Assembly (NCBI GenBank): GCA_029204225.1
Contig: CM055111.1
Location: forward strand, 3,919,744-3,983,743
DNA from: Diphasiastrum complanatum
Taxonomy: Eukaryota; Streptophyta; Lycopodiopsida; Lycopodiales; Lycopodiaceae
Length of the DNA stretch: 64,000 nucleotides
Direction of reading: 5' to 3'
Below are positions 46,861-63,007 of this stretch, piece after piece. The notes beneath the pieces are model-generated. The model did no database searches. It was not told the DNA's origin and worked only from the letters and a program-made list of their open reading frames with translations. The position numbers were made by a program, and so were the translations under genes. Numbering within the stretch: position 1 is the first letter of the stretch; every line of letters begins with the position of its first letter.

Positions 46861-46957
46861 AGCTATTGGCAAAAGATTAGAAAAAAAAAATTAGGGCAGA
46901 ATGGAACCAGCTATTGGCAAAAGATTACAAAAAAAAATTTAGGACAGAATGGAGCCA
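46861..46957. repeat. 48-bp tandem repeat, two copies
   Basis: 'agctattggcaaaagatta' plus an A-run and 'aggacagaatggagcc', repeated once. Confidence 0.9.
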
Positions 46958-47219
46958 GTTCACAAGCTCCATTCTACCCTAAAAATGGACTCCGTCCAAC
47001 CCCATGAGTCTTTTGTACCACTTCTTATGAATTGGTAAGCAAAATCATTGTTCGTTATTGTTAATAAAAAAAATTTCAAACTTTATTTGAGTTATATTTT
47101 AAGCACCTAAAAATTGATGAAGGGGAAACTTAAATTCAATGAATATGTATTCATACATAAATGTTCCAAGTACAGAGATATGTTACAAATTGGATTATTG
47201 AAATATACCTAATTATAAT

Positions 47220-47674
47220 TAGATCCAGCTGAGTTGTCCTCGTCCTGGCCATTGACGTCGCAATCAGACTCATGTGACTACGATGTATGGGATTGAGACT
47301 GTGATACCTGCATCCAATGAAGATGAATCAGTTTTCTGAGAAATATGATGAAAGTGAAAGTCAGACCACATGAATGTAATGAAGTTAAAATATATCTTGA
47401 AGTTATATATACCTCAGATCTAGAATATCCATCCAAATCAAAGCACAAGGAAGACTTGAAGTTTGTGAAGAAAGGATTTTCCGAAAATCTTGATCATGTC
47501 AAACAACAACGGGATGCCGCTAAGAAGTTACATGAGACTTTAGGGACCATCTCACCTGGGCAGTGGTGGCCAAGGTTCTCCCATGGACATCGTTATAACC
47601 TCATCAAATGGCTCCATTCTATCCTAAAATTGGACTACATGCAATTGAAGATCTATGTAGAGGACTTAAGTTAA
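47220..47674. repeat. Rearranged partial duplicate of the 47.7-48.4 kb gene
   Basis: 47220-47435 is a direct repeat of 47740-47960 (shared 'gatccaactgaatcgtcc', 'cagactcatgtgactgcgat'). From about 47440 to 47640 the sequence instead matches the reverse strand of 48140-48320: plus-strand 'KHKEDLKFVKKGF...DHVKQQRDAAKK' mirrors minus-strand 'VHKDDLKFSKKEF...DSFKQQREIAKK'. The duplicate has therefore been internally inverted. Confidence 0.85.
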
Positions 47675-47735
47675 AAAAATTATATATATTGATACATAAA
47701 TGTTTGAATTACAAATGTATATCAAAATGAAATGC

Positions 47736-48604
47736 CTAATCATTAGATCCAACTGAATCGTCCCCATCCTGGCCATGGTCATCAGACTCATGTGACTGCG
47801 ATGCATGAGATTGGGACTGTGATACATGCGTGCAACGAATATGTGTAAATTTTGTAAGTGATGTTGTTAGAGTGTCCAACCGAATGGATGTGGTGAAGTC
47901 AAAATATATGTTGAAACCATAATACATACCTCAGAATATCCATTCCAGTCAATTTTCACTCCTTGTCTCTCCAATAATTTGAGTAATGATTGCAAGTTGT
48001 TGAAAAATGCATACTTGTACTCCTCTTTTGTGAGAGACCGCTTTACGACAGATTTATGCATGAATCGACAAATCGGTGATTGAAAACAAATCCACAAATA
48101 AAATATGAATTATGATAAAAACAAGTTCAGCTTATGGGTGGGGAGACTTATGAAATGGGCATGAAAAGGACCTTGGCCACCACTGCCCAGGTGCAAGAGA
48201 CTTGTTGTCTCCATTTGTTTCTTAGCTATCTCTCTTTGTTGCTTGAAACTATCTGGATCTTCTTGAAATTCTTTCTTTGAAAACTTCAAATCATCCTTGT
48301 GCACATTGTCCTTGTGCACATTGTATGGCCTAGATTTGCCAGCTCTCACCGCATCTCAGATATCTGATTTGCGGTGGCTCATCACACTTCCCATCCATTT
48401 TTCCATCCATATTTGGTCAAATTCCAAATCAGGGGAGGGGACTGGAAATTCTTTATACAACTGGTCAATGACATAATTTTTTTTCTCATCACTTTGTTTG
48501 CGCCAGTCCTTGAAAATGTCCCTGTTGAAGACCACATGCGTGAGTTGCCTCATGCGAGTGATAACACGACCAGTTAGATGGATGTGTTGGACTCGAGGCC
48601 GCAT
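47736..48604 (-). pseudogene. Spliced transposon-type gene, family uncertain
   Basis: Minus strand from 48604: 'VITRMRQLTHVVFNRDIFKD' followed by 'WRKQSDEKKNYVIDQLYKEF', then 'IWMEKWMGSVMSHRKSDI', a TGA (48359-48357, expected CGA), 'AVRAGKSRPYNVHKD', 'DDLKFSKKEFQEDPDSFKQQ'. A second exon at about 48080-47939 encodes 'SLTKEEYKYAFFNNLQSLLK' followed by 'LLERQGVKIDWNGYSE' before a GTATGT donor. A last exon starts after TATCACAG at about 47813 with a Ser/Asp-rich tail ('SQSHASQSHESDDHGQ') ending at 47736. The layout (helical DNA-binding-like N-part, acidic tail) resembles accessory proteins of plant CACTA-type elements, and a CACTA-like end lies 1 kb left, but I cannot name the family. Confidence 0.55.
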
Positions 48605-48720
48605 GAAACGAAACGAAACGAAGCAAAACTAGACAAAAGAGAAAAATTCACGAAAAGATCAATGAGGCTCTATAACGAGACAAGACGAAATAAAACGAAA
48701 CAAGACAAAACAAAACAAAA
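48605..48720. repeat. Degenerate (CGAAA)/(AAAAC) pentamer repeat
   Basis: 'cgaaacgaaacgaagcaaaac' at the start and 'acaagacaaaacaaaacaaa' at the end, with eroded copies between. Confidence 0.75.
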
Positions 48721-49636
48721 CTTAAGTGAGCTGTGAAATTGATTTACGCTTATAGCCAAGTGATCGCAAAGCAAAAGAAAACAAAACACGAAGCAAAAGC
48801 ATTCGCGAACAAAATTAGTTTGTCAGGAATTTAGAAATGATTGCTGGTCACTACCGGCTATATCATTCCTACAATCCTTCAGAGTGTAGATAGACGCTGC
48901 TGATCTACGTTAACAAATTAATATTGCATTCAACAAAATCAAACCAATGTGTGGAATTGAATCAGATACACAACTAATATCAGACAAATATTCATTCAAG
49001 ATCATACAATCATATGGAAGAATATATACATAACAGCCATAGTATTATCTGTTGATTTTCTTGATTTCTAGCACTGCATGATAGATCCATATAGTGCATT
49101 GACGTGAGAGAAATACAGTTCTCCCACGATTTGTGTCTCACTTACTAGCGGACTTCTGGATCTACAAATCCTCTACAAAATTGTCTCGCTTACAAGCGGA
49201 CATGTATTATGTATATTTTTGTCTTCTTGTCTTTTATGTATCAAAACAGAAAGTATATATTTCACGAACAATTTCGTGTCGCATCATGTAACTTCCAGAT
49301 TAGAAAGATTAAACATCTATAGCTAATCATGGATTACAAGAGTGGCATATTAGCCATGATCTAGAGTACTTCTGCTGATGTCATGATATCTGATCATATA
49401 CTTGTACCCCATGGTACTTGGCTCATATTCCTGGTCCTTTGAGGAGCACGACTGATTTCGTGTCATGTTGTGTCATGTCGTCTTTTGTCAAAAGTTCAGG
49501 ATTGAAAGCTAACAAAAATTTGGCAATAGAAACATTTTGTTTTTTCAATCTTATAGCAACTAACTTTGAAATCGTTGGTACTATAGTGAATAAAAAGACA
49601 AACATTAAGCATCAAAATATCAAACAAATAATTTTT
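48721..49636. other. Unassigned AT-rich sequence
   Basis: Nothing recognised apart from a short near-repeat 'gtctc(a/g)cttac(t/a)agcgga' at 49136 and 49183. Confidence 0.4.
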
Positions 49637-49790
49637 CACAAACAGCTAGACAAATTATTAGTCGTGAACAACTAGACAAATAGTTAATCGTAAAGAGCTA
49701 GACAAATTATTAGTCATGAACAGCTAGACATTGTAATTAGTTGCAAAGAGCTAGACTAATAATAAGTCGCGAAGAGCAGACATCCAGACT
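49637..49790. repeat. Short tandem repeat, unit about 31-33 bp
   Basis: About five variants of 'agctagacaaattattagtc' plus 'gtgaac' in a row. Confidence 0.85.
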
Positions 49791-51507
49791 AAGCAATTAG
49801 ACAACCAAATAAAATGTAGAAAAGCATTGCAATATTGACACAAATCTGAACGTAGAACCAAACAGAGCTGTAATCAGATTAAGTATAACGAAATATACAA
49901 GTCAATAATGCAGGTGAGCACAAAACAATAGCGGACGTAACCACGTGCTTCACAAAGCTAATCACAATCTATAAAGGTGATGAACCTATTACTGACAATC
50001 TATCTAACAGAAAGAATCAATGTGCAAAGGCATCTACAATGTTTGTCTCTGAATTACGAATGATGCTTCGTTCAATCTTCTATTGTTTGAATACTCATAT
50101 GGTATTTAATATATACATAAGTTTTACAGGTGTGCAGATGAAGGTACAAAAGTGGTTGTGCTGTCTGCGGGAGATCATGGGTGGCTGTTGTTGTTGTCAA
50201 ATTTGATTGCATAGTGCATGGAACGAGCGTGAGGAGGCCGCGATGTCGGGCTTTGCTAAAATTTACGCTGAAAATGCAAAAATTGCGACACTCCATCCAA
50301 TGCCCTAAAAAAAAAGATTTGCAAAGTATCTTTGCCTTTCTATAAGGGCACCTTTGACATTTGTAGGGCACCTTCGACATTTGTAGGGCAGTGTCGCATT
50401 TTTCGCCTATTGAATCTCTCAATAAGGCCAATATTTCAAGATGATTGCTCCATGTGTATTTTTAAATGCTAGAAATGTTATGATGATCAACACAAAGCTT
50501 TGATAGCACTATCAAAAATGAAATGAAAGGTACAATGAATAGTCAAAAAAATTTGACACAACATCAAATGTTTTGATCACTCGTATGTGCACGATGGAAG
50601 ACTCTGATAACAAGGAATTGAGTATGTTAACTTAGATGGATCATATTTCACAACAGCAGTTACAATTATATTGAGTCAAAAGGTGTCAAAGACAACCTTT
50701 GTACTTCTGGGTGTACTTGCATATCTTGTGGCTTGAGGGTGATGCTATTGGAGATTGATCGATAGCTTCTCATTGGTTTAGTAGTTTTGCTCCATTGTTA
50801 TTCCTTTGCGTGTGTCTTGTAAGCAAGGTGTTGAGGTATATCAAAGCAAGCAAAGATCGAAGGATTTGGAGCAATGCGGCTTTTTGTCAATTCTTTGGTA
50901 GAGATCAATCCGTGTTCTCTTCTTGGTGGTGGACAAGCTTCCAAGTGGGTGTTCTCTTGGTTCTTTCAATTGCATGTTGCTAAGATCCACTGATATTGAT
51001 GTTTTCCATAACAATATGAATTATGTTCGATTCTAGCCAATTTATGACAATTTTTGTCAATTTTGTTTGAATTTCTCATAACTAACTATAGTTTTGAGTT
51101 TCTAGCAAGTATACCTTCAGTTAGGGAGTCATTAAATATTGAATTAATGATTACATATTGAGATTATATAAGCTTTACAGTTCTAGGTTATATTTTGGTC
51201 AGAAATAGCTTGCTTTTGAGTGTTTTTGGCTAGGAAAGGATAGTAAGAGTTATTGTGTAGCAAAATCAAATTAATGAAAGGCTGCCCATTAAAGTACATG
51301 ATGGACATATACTCCTTTAGTCTATATACTTGAGGCATTTCATTATAACTAATAATAAAGTGGACCCCTATTAATGTTTTATCATATCATGTATCTTGTT
51401 AAGAGTATACATTTACAACATGGTTATATTTACACATGTAGTAACAATGTTTTGGCCAAAGTGTCACTTTATTCAATGGAAAATCTGAGCCAAAAATGTG
51501 AGGAACT
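49791..51507. other. Unassigned sequence; 'gggcagtgtcgc' repeat at 50290-50410
   Basis: No coding region recognised. The segment 50290-50410 contains 'gggcacctttgacatttgta' repeated and 'gggcagtgtcgcatttttcg', related to the repeats at 4.9-5.2 and 8.2-8.4 kb. Confidence 0.5.
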
Positions 51508-51576
51508 TTAGCATGTAACCATTACCAATAACATGAGAGGAGCACTTATTTGTAGTGAGAGTTTGCTTTTGTATAC

Positions 51577-52081
51577 CTTGCTCCATGCAGTGGCTCTATG
51601 GTTGCCATCCCAAATGATGTACTTCTTACTGCTCAAGTGTTGCCACTTAGGAAACTGATGTAGATCCTCCTCAAACTCCATATTTACCTCTCTCCAAACT
51701 AGACCCCAATCATCTAGATCGTACCGGTCTACTTCAAGCTCAGACTCACCCGCTCTTTTCACAGAGACAAATAAATGTTCCCAACTCTCGAAGATATCCC
51801 ATCATGCAAAACTTCATTCCAAACTCCGTGATATTCTCTTGAATTGTTCTAATTGCCTCATTGACTACCAGACGACAAAGAGGAAGAGGAGGTGGTGACA
51901 CACTTTTTATAACTCTGAATGATGCAACCACATCACCTTGTAACATATCCATTTCAATTATTTTTTTGTACAAATGACCACCACTTCCCCTACCCTCAGA
52001 TGTTGTCTGCTCTTCTCGTGTGGATAGTCCAGATGTTTGCACGGATTCATTGCCCACAATCAGAACATTCTATTGAGCCAT
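51577..52081 (-). pseudogene. ParB/sulfiredoxin-fold-like protein ('DGNHR')
   Basis: Minus strand from ATG 52081 (a TAG lies at codon 4): 'NESVQTSGLSTREEQTTSEG', 'LYKKIIEMDMLQGDVVASFR', 'LCRLVVNEAIRTIQENITEF' and 'GMKFCMMGYLRELGTFICLC'. After a frame break near 51750 it continues 'DDWGLVWREVNMEFEEDLHQ' and 'SSKKYIIWDGNHRATAWSK' to a GTATAC splice donor at 51577. The terminal 'WDGNHRxxAW' matches the conserved DGxHR motif of ParB-N/sulfiredoxin-fold proteins, in which it binds nucleotide. The expected N-terminal strand and helix ('LVVNEAIRTIQENI') precede it. Function in plants is unknown to me; further exons to the left were not identified. Confidence 0.55.
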
Positions 52082-54248
52082 TGAGTTTTGGTTTGTCACG
52101 TGTGATGTGATTAAATCTGGATTATGTTGCTCTGGTTGGATTATGTCTTTGCTATTTGTGGATTCGACTTGATCACGAATACTAGAGCGCAAATAATATT
52201 TTGAACTGGTATATGCCTATTATGCATTCTCTGAGCTATAAAATGTAGATAAACCCCTAAACAACTAACTAAACATATGTCTCATGGTTTTCAAAAGTGT
52301 GAAAAATAATCTAAACACTAATTCCTGACTAAAAAAATACAAGAAAGAGCAAAGAGCTACACAATCTTGGATATTGTGCTGGCAAACCAAATGTGTTTAA
52401 GGTACTTTTTTTATCAAGATGTCTATGCAATGGGAGTCTAGTCATCAAGCACCCATTCCTATGTCTTTAATTTGTAGAATTTGTAAATCTTTTTTTGATT
52501 GTTTGCACCCAAAAAAAAATCACTTGGACATGGTTGTTGCAATATCCACAGTTTTCTTTATTTTAACTAGGATACCATGGGTGGGATTCAACGTCAAATA
52601 CAAATCGTATCTTCATATACTGGTTGTGCTTGTATTGTTATAGATTGATCAACAGGTCTAGTGCCAATTTCTTGACTGTGTTACTGATAATATGTCTTGC
52701 TTCGGATTTATTGAAATACCCAGAATGACCATGCAATACCAGTCGATGAGTCTACGTGTAAGATATCGGTTGTTTGTACAGTTGTATTGAAAAACACATT
52801 GTACATACTAGAATGAAAGGAACAATTTCTTTGAAACTTGGACTTGAATCAAGAACCGGGGATACCATGTATCAACTAAGTTAAATCATACATTATCAAA
52901 GAAATGTGTGATGTATATACAATTTCAAACTGATTTGATATCGATGAATCATTCATAATTGCAATCTTTGAAACATGAACAATTTGTTTAAGCAAACATT
53001 AATTACATCGTTAGTATTGTTAGTATTCATTCCTACCAAAAATAACATTTTAAAAGTATTTGCAACGAGGTTGCTAGCTATTGATGCCAAATTATGCCAA
53101 TTCATATATCTGATGAGGATTAGCCAAATTCTCTCACAAATGAATACCAGTAGTTCTTCCAATCTTTGAAATTTGATATACGCAAGGCATTGGATCCATA
53201 TATATATTCTCCATCATCATGACTATCAAAATAAGGTGTGACACATAAAAAATGTTGCACAGTTTTTCTTTTATTCAGAAAGAGCACGATTTGTCACAAA
53301 ATATAACTATGTAGTCTTGTCCTTTTTGAATGGTACGTCTCTTTACAACAATACTTTTCAATTAAACTGTATCACACAATCTATTCTCGTTCACAATTTG
53401 ACTGCTCTTACTCGGTCCTTTGGGTTGTTTGCTCTATTTAATTGACACACAATGTGTGATGGATGGACTTCCACTACCTATGCTTTCTTTTTATAAAATG
53501 TTATATTTTTTGTGCCTCAGAAGGACTCCATCCTGAGTAGGTTTACATATCTTCTTGGAATTGTTTTCTCAACATCAAATATATACGACAAATTAAGGGT
53601 TTACATATAGCCAAATCACATCAAAAATGTTTTTGGCATATTCAGTGACGAAGCAGATGTCATGCCAAATCAATACCAATAACCTTTTTCATGTAGTCAA
53701 CTAGGAAGTAACTAAAAAATTGTGCTAGAAAGTATTGTGCACTATACAACAAGTAGTTTTTATCAAGGATCGTCGACTAATGTTTAGTACGGATGATCTT
53801 CCATTCACATCAATATTTCAGAGTATTGTCAATTATGAGATCATCACCGCTAAGCCTTGCTCTAGTCCGTACAACCTGGTCAATCGCAAGTGATATCTTG
53901 CAATACTAAAGTTGAGTTGTTGATAGTGCCTTGTAGTTATGAAAGTGGGGTCCTCCATGGCTCCATGGCTCAAGCTTGTTTTATTGCTATCCAATGATGT
54001 AAACCCTACATTCATGCGCACATTTTTGAATTTCAATACAAAACAAGTATTTCTTATTTATCATGAATAGCAAATATAAAGCCGTCCAGTTTTTTTTTAT
54101 ACTTTTTATGATCCTATTTCATATTGTAGATGTTATTTTACCGTATTGCAAAACATATTTCTTTGTCAATGATGTCTTGACCACATCATTTTAAGTTTCC
54201 GTAAACCTAAATGACATAATCAAATGTTATAATGAGGCAAACAAAATG
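52082..54248. other. Unassigned AT-rich sequence
   Basis: Several short open frames, none with recognisable motifs or convincing splice context. Confidence 0.4.
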
Positions 54249-57135
54249 GAAGCCTTGATTTCTTTTGAAGGCACCACAATTCCTCCCTTAAGATTTCCTT
54301 TTGATGAAGGGAAGTTGACTATGAGCAAGAGGTTTATTGAATCAAAACTAGAAAGTGACTTATCCTTTAGAGGCATCGGTGTAGTGATTGATTTCAATAG
54401 TGAAAGCTCATCCCTTGTCACACTGGCAAGCCATGTTGACATTTGAGGGAAATGAGCAATACATATTTAAAGAGTCATTGTCAACTCATTATGTGGTCAC
54501 CACCAACAAAAAAGAGAATGTCAACAGGAGGCCAAGCAAACCCACTGATGTAGCAGAGCATTTTTACAATATTGACAAAGATTGTAGCCCAGACGCGTTT
54601 GACCCAGAGGAAGTATTGGAAGGCCAATTCAGAATTTTAAGAAACAATGACACCCGGCCGCTCTAGAGCCGAGAAATGCACACCTCTTACAATTATTTTG
54701 ATATCCCCGACGAAAATTTTTTTCAGCAAAACATAAACTCAAATCCCATGAGAGGGACTATTCCAATAGGGCGCAACATTATTGAGCACATTATGTCTAG
54801 ACTAGGGACAAACACGTATCATTTGAAGGAGTAGTACGAGCATGTTGGAATGCCAAAGAGTGACATGTCCTCATGTTCAGAACAATGGTACAAAGAACAA
54901 CACAGTTTTCAAAGGAACAACAAAAAAAATGTCAAATTGGACTATTGGTTGATGGTGTCGAATCTCTTGTCTATGCTTTCTACAAGAAAGTAGTGGTTGG
55001 TGGATCATGCTCATGTGTCATGTACTATGTGATGTTTAATTATCACTGTCTATCAAGGCTCATGGTCCGAGATGGAAAACATTTTCATGATGTGCATTCT
55101 GGTAGCGTCGTATCGAAAGAACATGATTGCTTGTGGAAAGAGCGGTCAACGTTGATAGATCTGCCGATCCAAGGAAGGTTCAGATGAGCATAGCCAAAAA
55201 GTTACTCATGACATCAATGGTAAAGGAAGACCGAACGAATTCCGAGATAGTTGGAGATGTGGAACTCACAAACTTTCTGAAGGAGCTTGTGCCTTTGGTG
55301 GAGAACAAAAAGCATATCTTTGGTATATGTAATTTATTGTGTATCTTTGCCCATAGTCATCTAAGTATTATTGTCTTGAGCACAAGTTCCTAGTTACGGA
55401 GGATGGTTATGACTGCTTGAAACAATGCATTGCCATTGGGAGATGGACTTGACAGTTTGCTATTGCTAAAAGAGAATTCCATATATGAATTCTTTCATGA
55501 CAGTTGATTTTTTGGGCAAGGATTGTCCCACGAACGTTGATGTCCACAAAAGGGCCTCCTTATGGTGTCGACATTGTTAGTCGTATACAGAGAACCTCCA
55601 ATGGGGACCTCAGAAATGCTTGGATATAATTCTATCACACCAGACGAGTATTGGGTTGTTCAACAATGGCTTGGTTGTCATGTGCATGATCCAAGATATT
55701 TCTTTGTCGCATTGATTTCTGGACTGAAAGCATCATAATTTTATTTTTGCTCAAGTGAATCATGCAAAACTTGATGTTTGTCATTGTTGCTCATGTAGCA
55801 TTCAGGAACTGCTAACAATTGCCACTTGCAAAATCAAAGAGGAAGACACCAAAGCACAAGTCCTTTTTTGGAATATGTTGAACACAATGATGGAACAAGC
55901 AGGGCACAAGAAGATAGATTTTTGTGGCTTTATGGTAGACGAGGCACAAGCAAATTGGAGAGCTTTGTTTACTATGTTTAATGGTGGTCCAGAAAATGAG
56001 ATGTTTGGATAAGAGCATTCGTGTCTTTTTCATTGGGAACAAAGCCTACACATACACACAACAAAGTTTGTGTCCAAAAATTACCAATCTGAGCACAAGG
56101 CAATCTGCGAGCAATGGAGAACTACTGGCTCAAAAGATGAAGCGTTTGCACACTACTGTAGATTAATACGACAATGGTGGATGACCGGAAAGGTTAAGGA
56201 TTATGACTTGCCTTCCATGGACAGCTGGATGAGTTAGTCTAATGTACGAATTACACATTAGAGAGAATTTATAATTGTAGTAAGGCAGTCAATGAATATA
56301 GTGGTCTGGCCTTGACTTTCGACATATAGTTTTTTTTGTGTATGATGTCACTGAATGGATTTGTGGTCTACTTTTGACAGGTCTTAAGTACTTCAGAAGG
56401 GGCCCTAACCAACAATCCTCAAACAAATTTGTCCGAATCCAAAACACGGTAGTTGGTTGAGGGACAAAGTCTATAGTATCTCTTTATGATGCATGTGTCT
56501 CTGATATGGCCAGTGCTGGAGGGGTTCCAAGGTCCATCCAACAAGCTATGGTAGAACTCCAATGCACCATGCACCAACAATCCTTGATGGCGACAAAGAC
56601 ACAGTGCGTCGAAAAAGAGAAGGCCATCTATTGTTGTGGATGTAGAGGAGAACAATAGCCATAGACCAGAGTACAACTTTGAGAATGTGAACCACAGAGA
56701 ATAAGGTCGTCCAAGAAAGATAAATTTTACTTCAAGTTCACATGTCTTTTGATCACCGAAAGAGGACTCGATGAAGCTCCGAGCAACAAAGTTTCCAACA
56801 ACGAAGGTAGTGGTAAATGCAATTTAACCTCTACAACGAACAAAGAGTTTAGACACCAAAAGTATAGACCTGAAGTGTCTATTGTCACACGAGAGCAAAT
56901 AGAGAGAGCAATGTCGTTGGGTGCATGCATAATTTTAGAGACAGTAGTGGACAAAAAGAAGCACATAATATTTAAAGTACAGACTAAAAATACTATAGTC
57001 ACTGGGAATTGTTGTGATGTACACAAAGCTCGGAAGCCCATGTGTACATGTCCCAACTTTCAGAAGCATTTATGTCTTGCATCTAAAAACAACAGAAAAA
57101 AGCCTCCAAATGTGCAGCCTCCTGTTGCATCTTGA
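54249..57135 (+). pseudogene. MULE-type transposase relic with SWIM-like finger
   Basis: Long plus-strand relic in several frames. N-part: 'MEALISFEGTTIPPLRFPFD', 'LTMSKRFIESKLESDLSFRG', 'FYNIDKDCSPDAFDPEEVLE'. Next 'GMPKSDMSSCSEQWYKEQHS'. Transposase-like core: 'KKIDFCGFMVDEAQANWRAL' followed by 'FTMFNGGPE', then in another frame 'SCLFHWEQSLHIHTTKFVSK' and 'HKAICEQWRTTGSKDEAFAH' (about 55910-56220). C-part 56749-57135 ends with 'TGNCCDVHKARKPMCTCPNF' followed by 'QKHLC', a degenerate SWIM zinc finger (CxC...C/H) as in MULE and FAR1-type proteins. At least ten stops and frameshifts. The assignment rests on the acidic core, the C...HW...H pattern and the terminal SWIM-like motif; the exact clade is unknown. 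Confidence 0.6.
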
Positions 57136-57221
57136 GTGCCCAGCTCCATCTGTCTGGTCTTTGCAATGAAAGGAGAGCATAAGGAGGAGAGAATGGCACC
57201 CTTTTTCTTGTTCACGAGCCA

Positions 57222-57224
<3 letters not shown>

Positions 57225-57310
<86 letters not shown>
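57225..57310. repeat. (CT)n microsatellite
   Basis: About 86 bp of perfect CT repeat just after the MULE relic. Confidence 0.98.
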
Positions 57311-57313
<3 letters not shown>

Positions 57314-57777
57314 GCTAGCAGGAGCCCGAGCCCTCTCATTTTTTTGAGAGGAAAAGTGGGGGGGTGTTTCCTTTAGTTAACTAAAGTTTTTTTTGTTTTA
57401 ACTTCTAGTTTTTGCATGTTAGGTAGAGGAGTGGGCTGGAGGCTTTGACATGTAAAGTTTTTTTTAGTTTCTTTTTAGTTTCCATTGGCACTTAATAGTC
57501 ATTATAGACTATGACATTTTAAATGCAGTTAAAATTGATAAGTTTATTTAATGGGCTTAAAAAATTACATGAATTAGATTTCGGGACGTAAATGGTTCTT
57601 TTGGCATTTTATCGCTAGTAATCCATTTTAACAGATCACTGGAATAATTTTTAAAGCATAAAATGGTTTGTTAAAAACTACATATTTTTAGACATTGCTT
57701 TATTATGAACAATTATACCCACAATGATTGTCAAGTGAACGTAAAATTTTTAGATTTTTTCAGTTTTCACCTGTAAA
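57311..57777. other. Unassigned T-rich sequence
   Basis: Nothing recognised. Confidence 0.4.
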
Positions 57778-57795
57778 TGAATCTGAGTAATAAAT

Positions 57796-58098
57796 TACGA
57801 AACAACCAGATGCCGAATCTATTCATTCAATTACAAGCCATTTATTCACACAACTTGGACTATCAACCGAAAAATTTTCGGCGATAAAAAAGTTAAAACA
57901 CCCGAAAGTTGTCATTGATTGGATAAATCGTTGGGCGAGCTATTCTAGCTTGCACAATGTCCTAGAAGAAAAAATCAAAATTTCGTCGATTTTGGTTGTT
58001 TCTTAGAGATACTAGAAGGCATACCCCTTGATAGATTAGTCAATGGTAGCCGACTATGGCGATACTATGAGGATACCTTTACGGTAGATCCTGTCTAA
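57796..58098 (+). pseudogene. Short unknown coding relic
   Basis: After two in-frame stops, 'QLGLSTEKFSAIKKLKHPKV' followed by 'VIDWINRWASYSSLHNVLEE' runs to about 58005. It then shifts frame and continues 'LEGIPLDRLVNGSRLWRYYE' followed by 'DTFTVDPV'. About 95 residues of convincingly protein-like sequence; the family is not recognised. Confidence 0.4.
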
Positions 58099-62544
<4,446 letters not shown>

Positions 62545-62556
62545 GCTCTGATACCA
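62545..62556 (-). promoter_or_regulatory. Primer-binding site of a minus-strand LTR element
   Basis: Plus-strand GCTCTGATACCA is the reverse complement of TGGTATCAGAGC. One base later the sequence TGTAATACCC starts, the reverse complement of a GGGTATTACA LTR end typical of plant LTR elements. The LTR would extend to the right; its other end was not found. Confidence 0.7.
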
Positions 62557-62557
62557 A

Positions 62558-63007
62558 TGTAATACCCTAAAAAAATAACCCCTAAGATGAGGATAGGAGA
62601 ACACAATAAGAGAGACTATGGAGCCAAACTGCCTAACCAAACCTGGATCTAGCCCTAAGCCATGCTATGTGAAAGCTAGAGGAGAAGAGATCAACTGGAA
62701 ACCTAAACCCAATATGTCGACGGGAGAAATCCTACATCAATATATAGAGAGTAGATTCATGTGCATGAGCCCATGCAATCTCCATGAAGGTCAACTATAA
62801 ACATGTCACATCTCTTCATGCAGTCCTCCTGCCTATATTTGTCACACGTACATGCAATACTCCATATGTCTCAATTAGAGTGTCTGGGTCCTCTCACAAT
62901 CTGGCCTTTGTTGCGAAACGGGTGTGGTTTTGTTATCGTGAACGATTTCATTTTTTTTTAATTTTCTTTTGTGCGGAAGCCTACAGGAACCTAGACACGT
63001 GACTACA
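62558..63007. other. Presumed LTR sequence of the 62.5 kb element
   Basis: No gene seen; probably LTR by position next to the primer-binding site. The boundary on the right is unclear. Confidence 0.35.

Noticed and set aside
49637-49790. CRISPR-like spaced repeats
   Set aside because: Adjacent degenerate tandem units without unique spacers, in a plant nuclear context; ordinary minisatellite.
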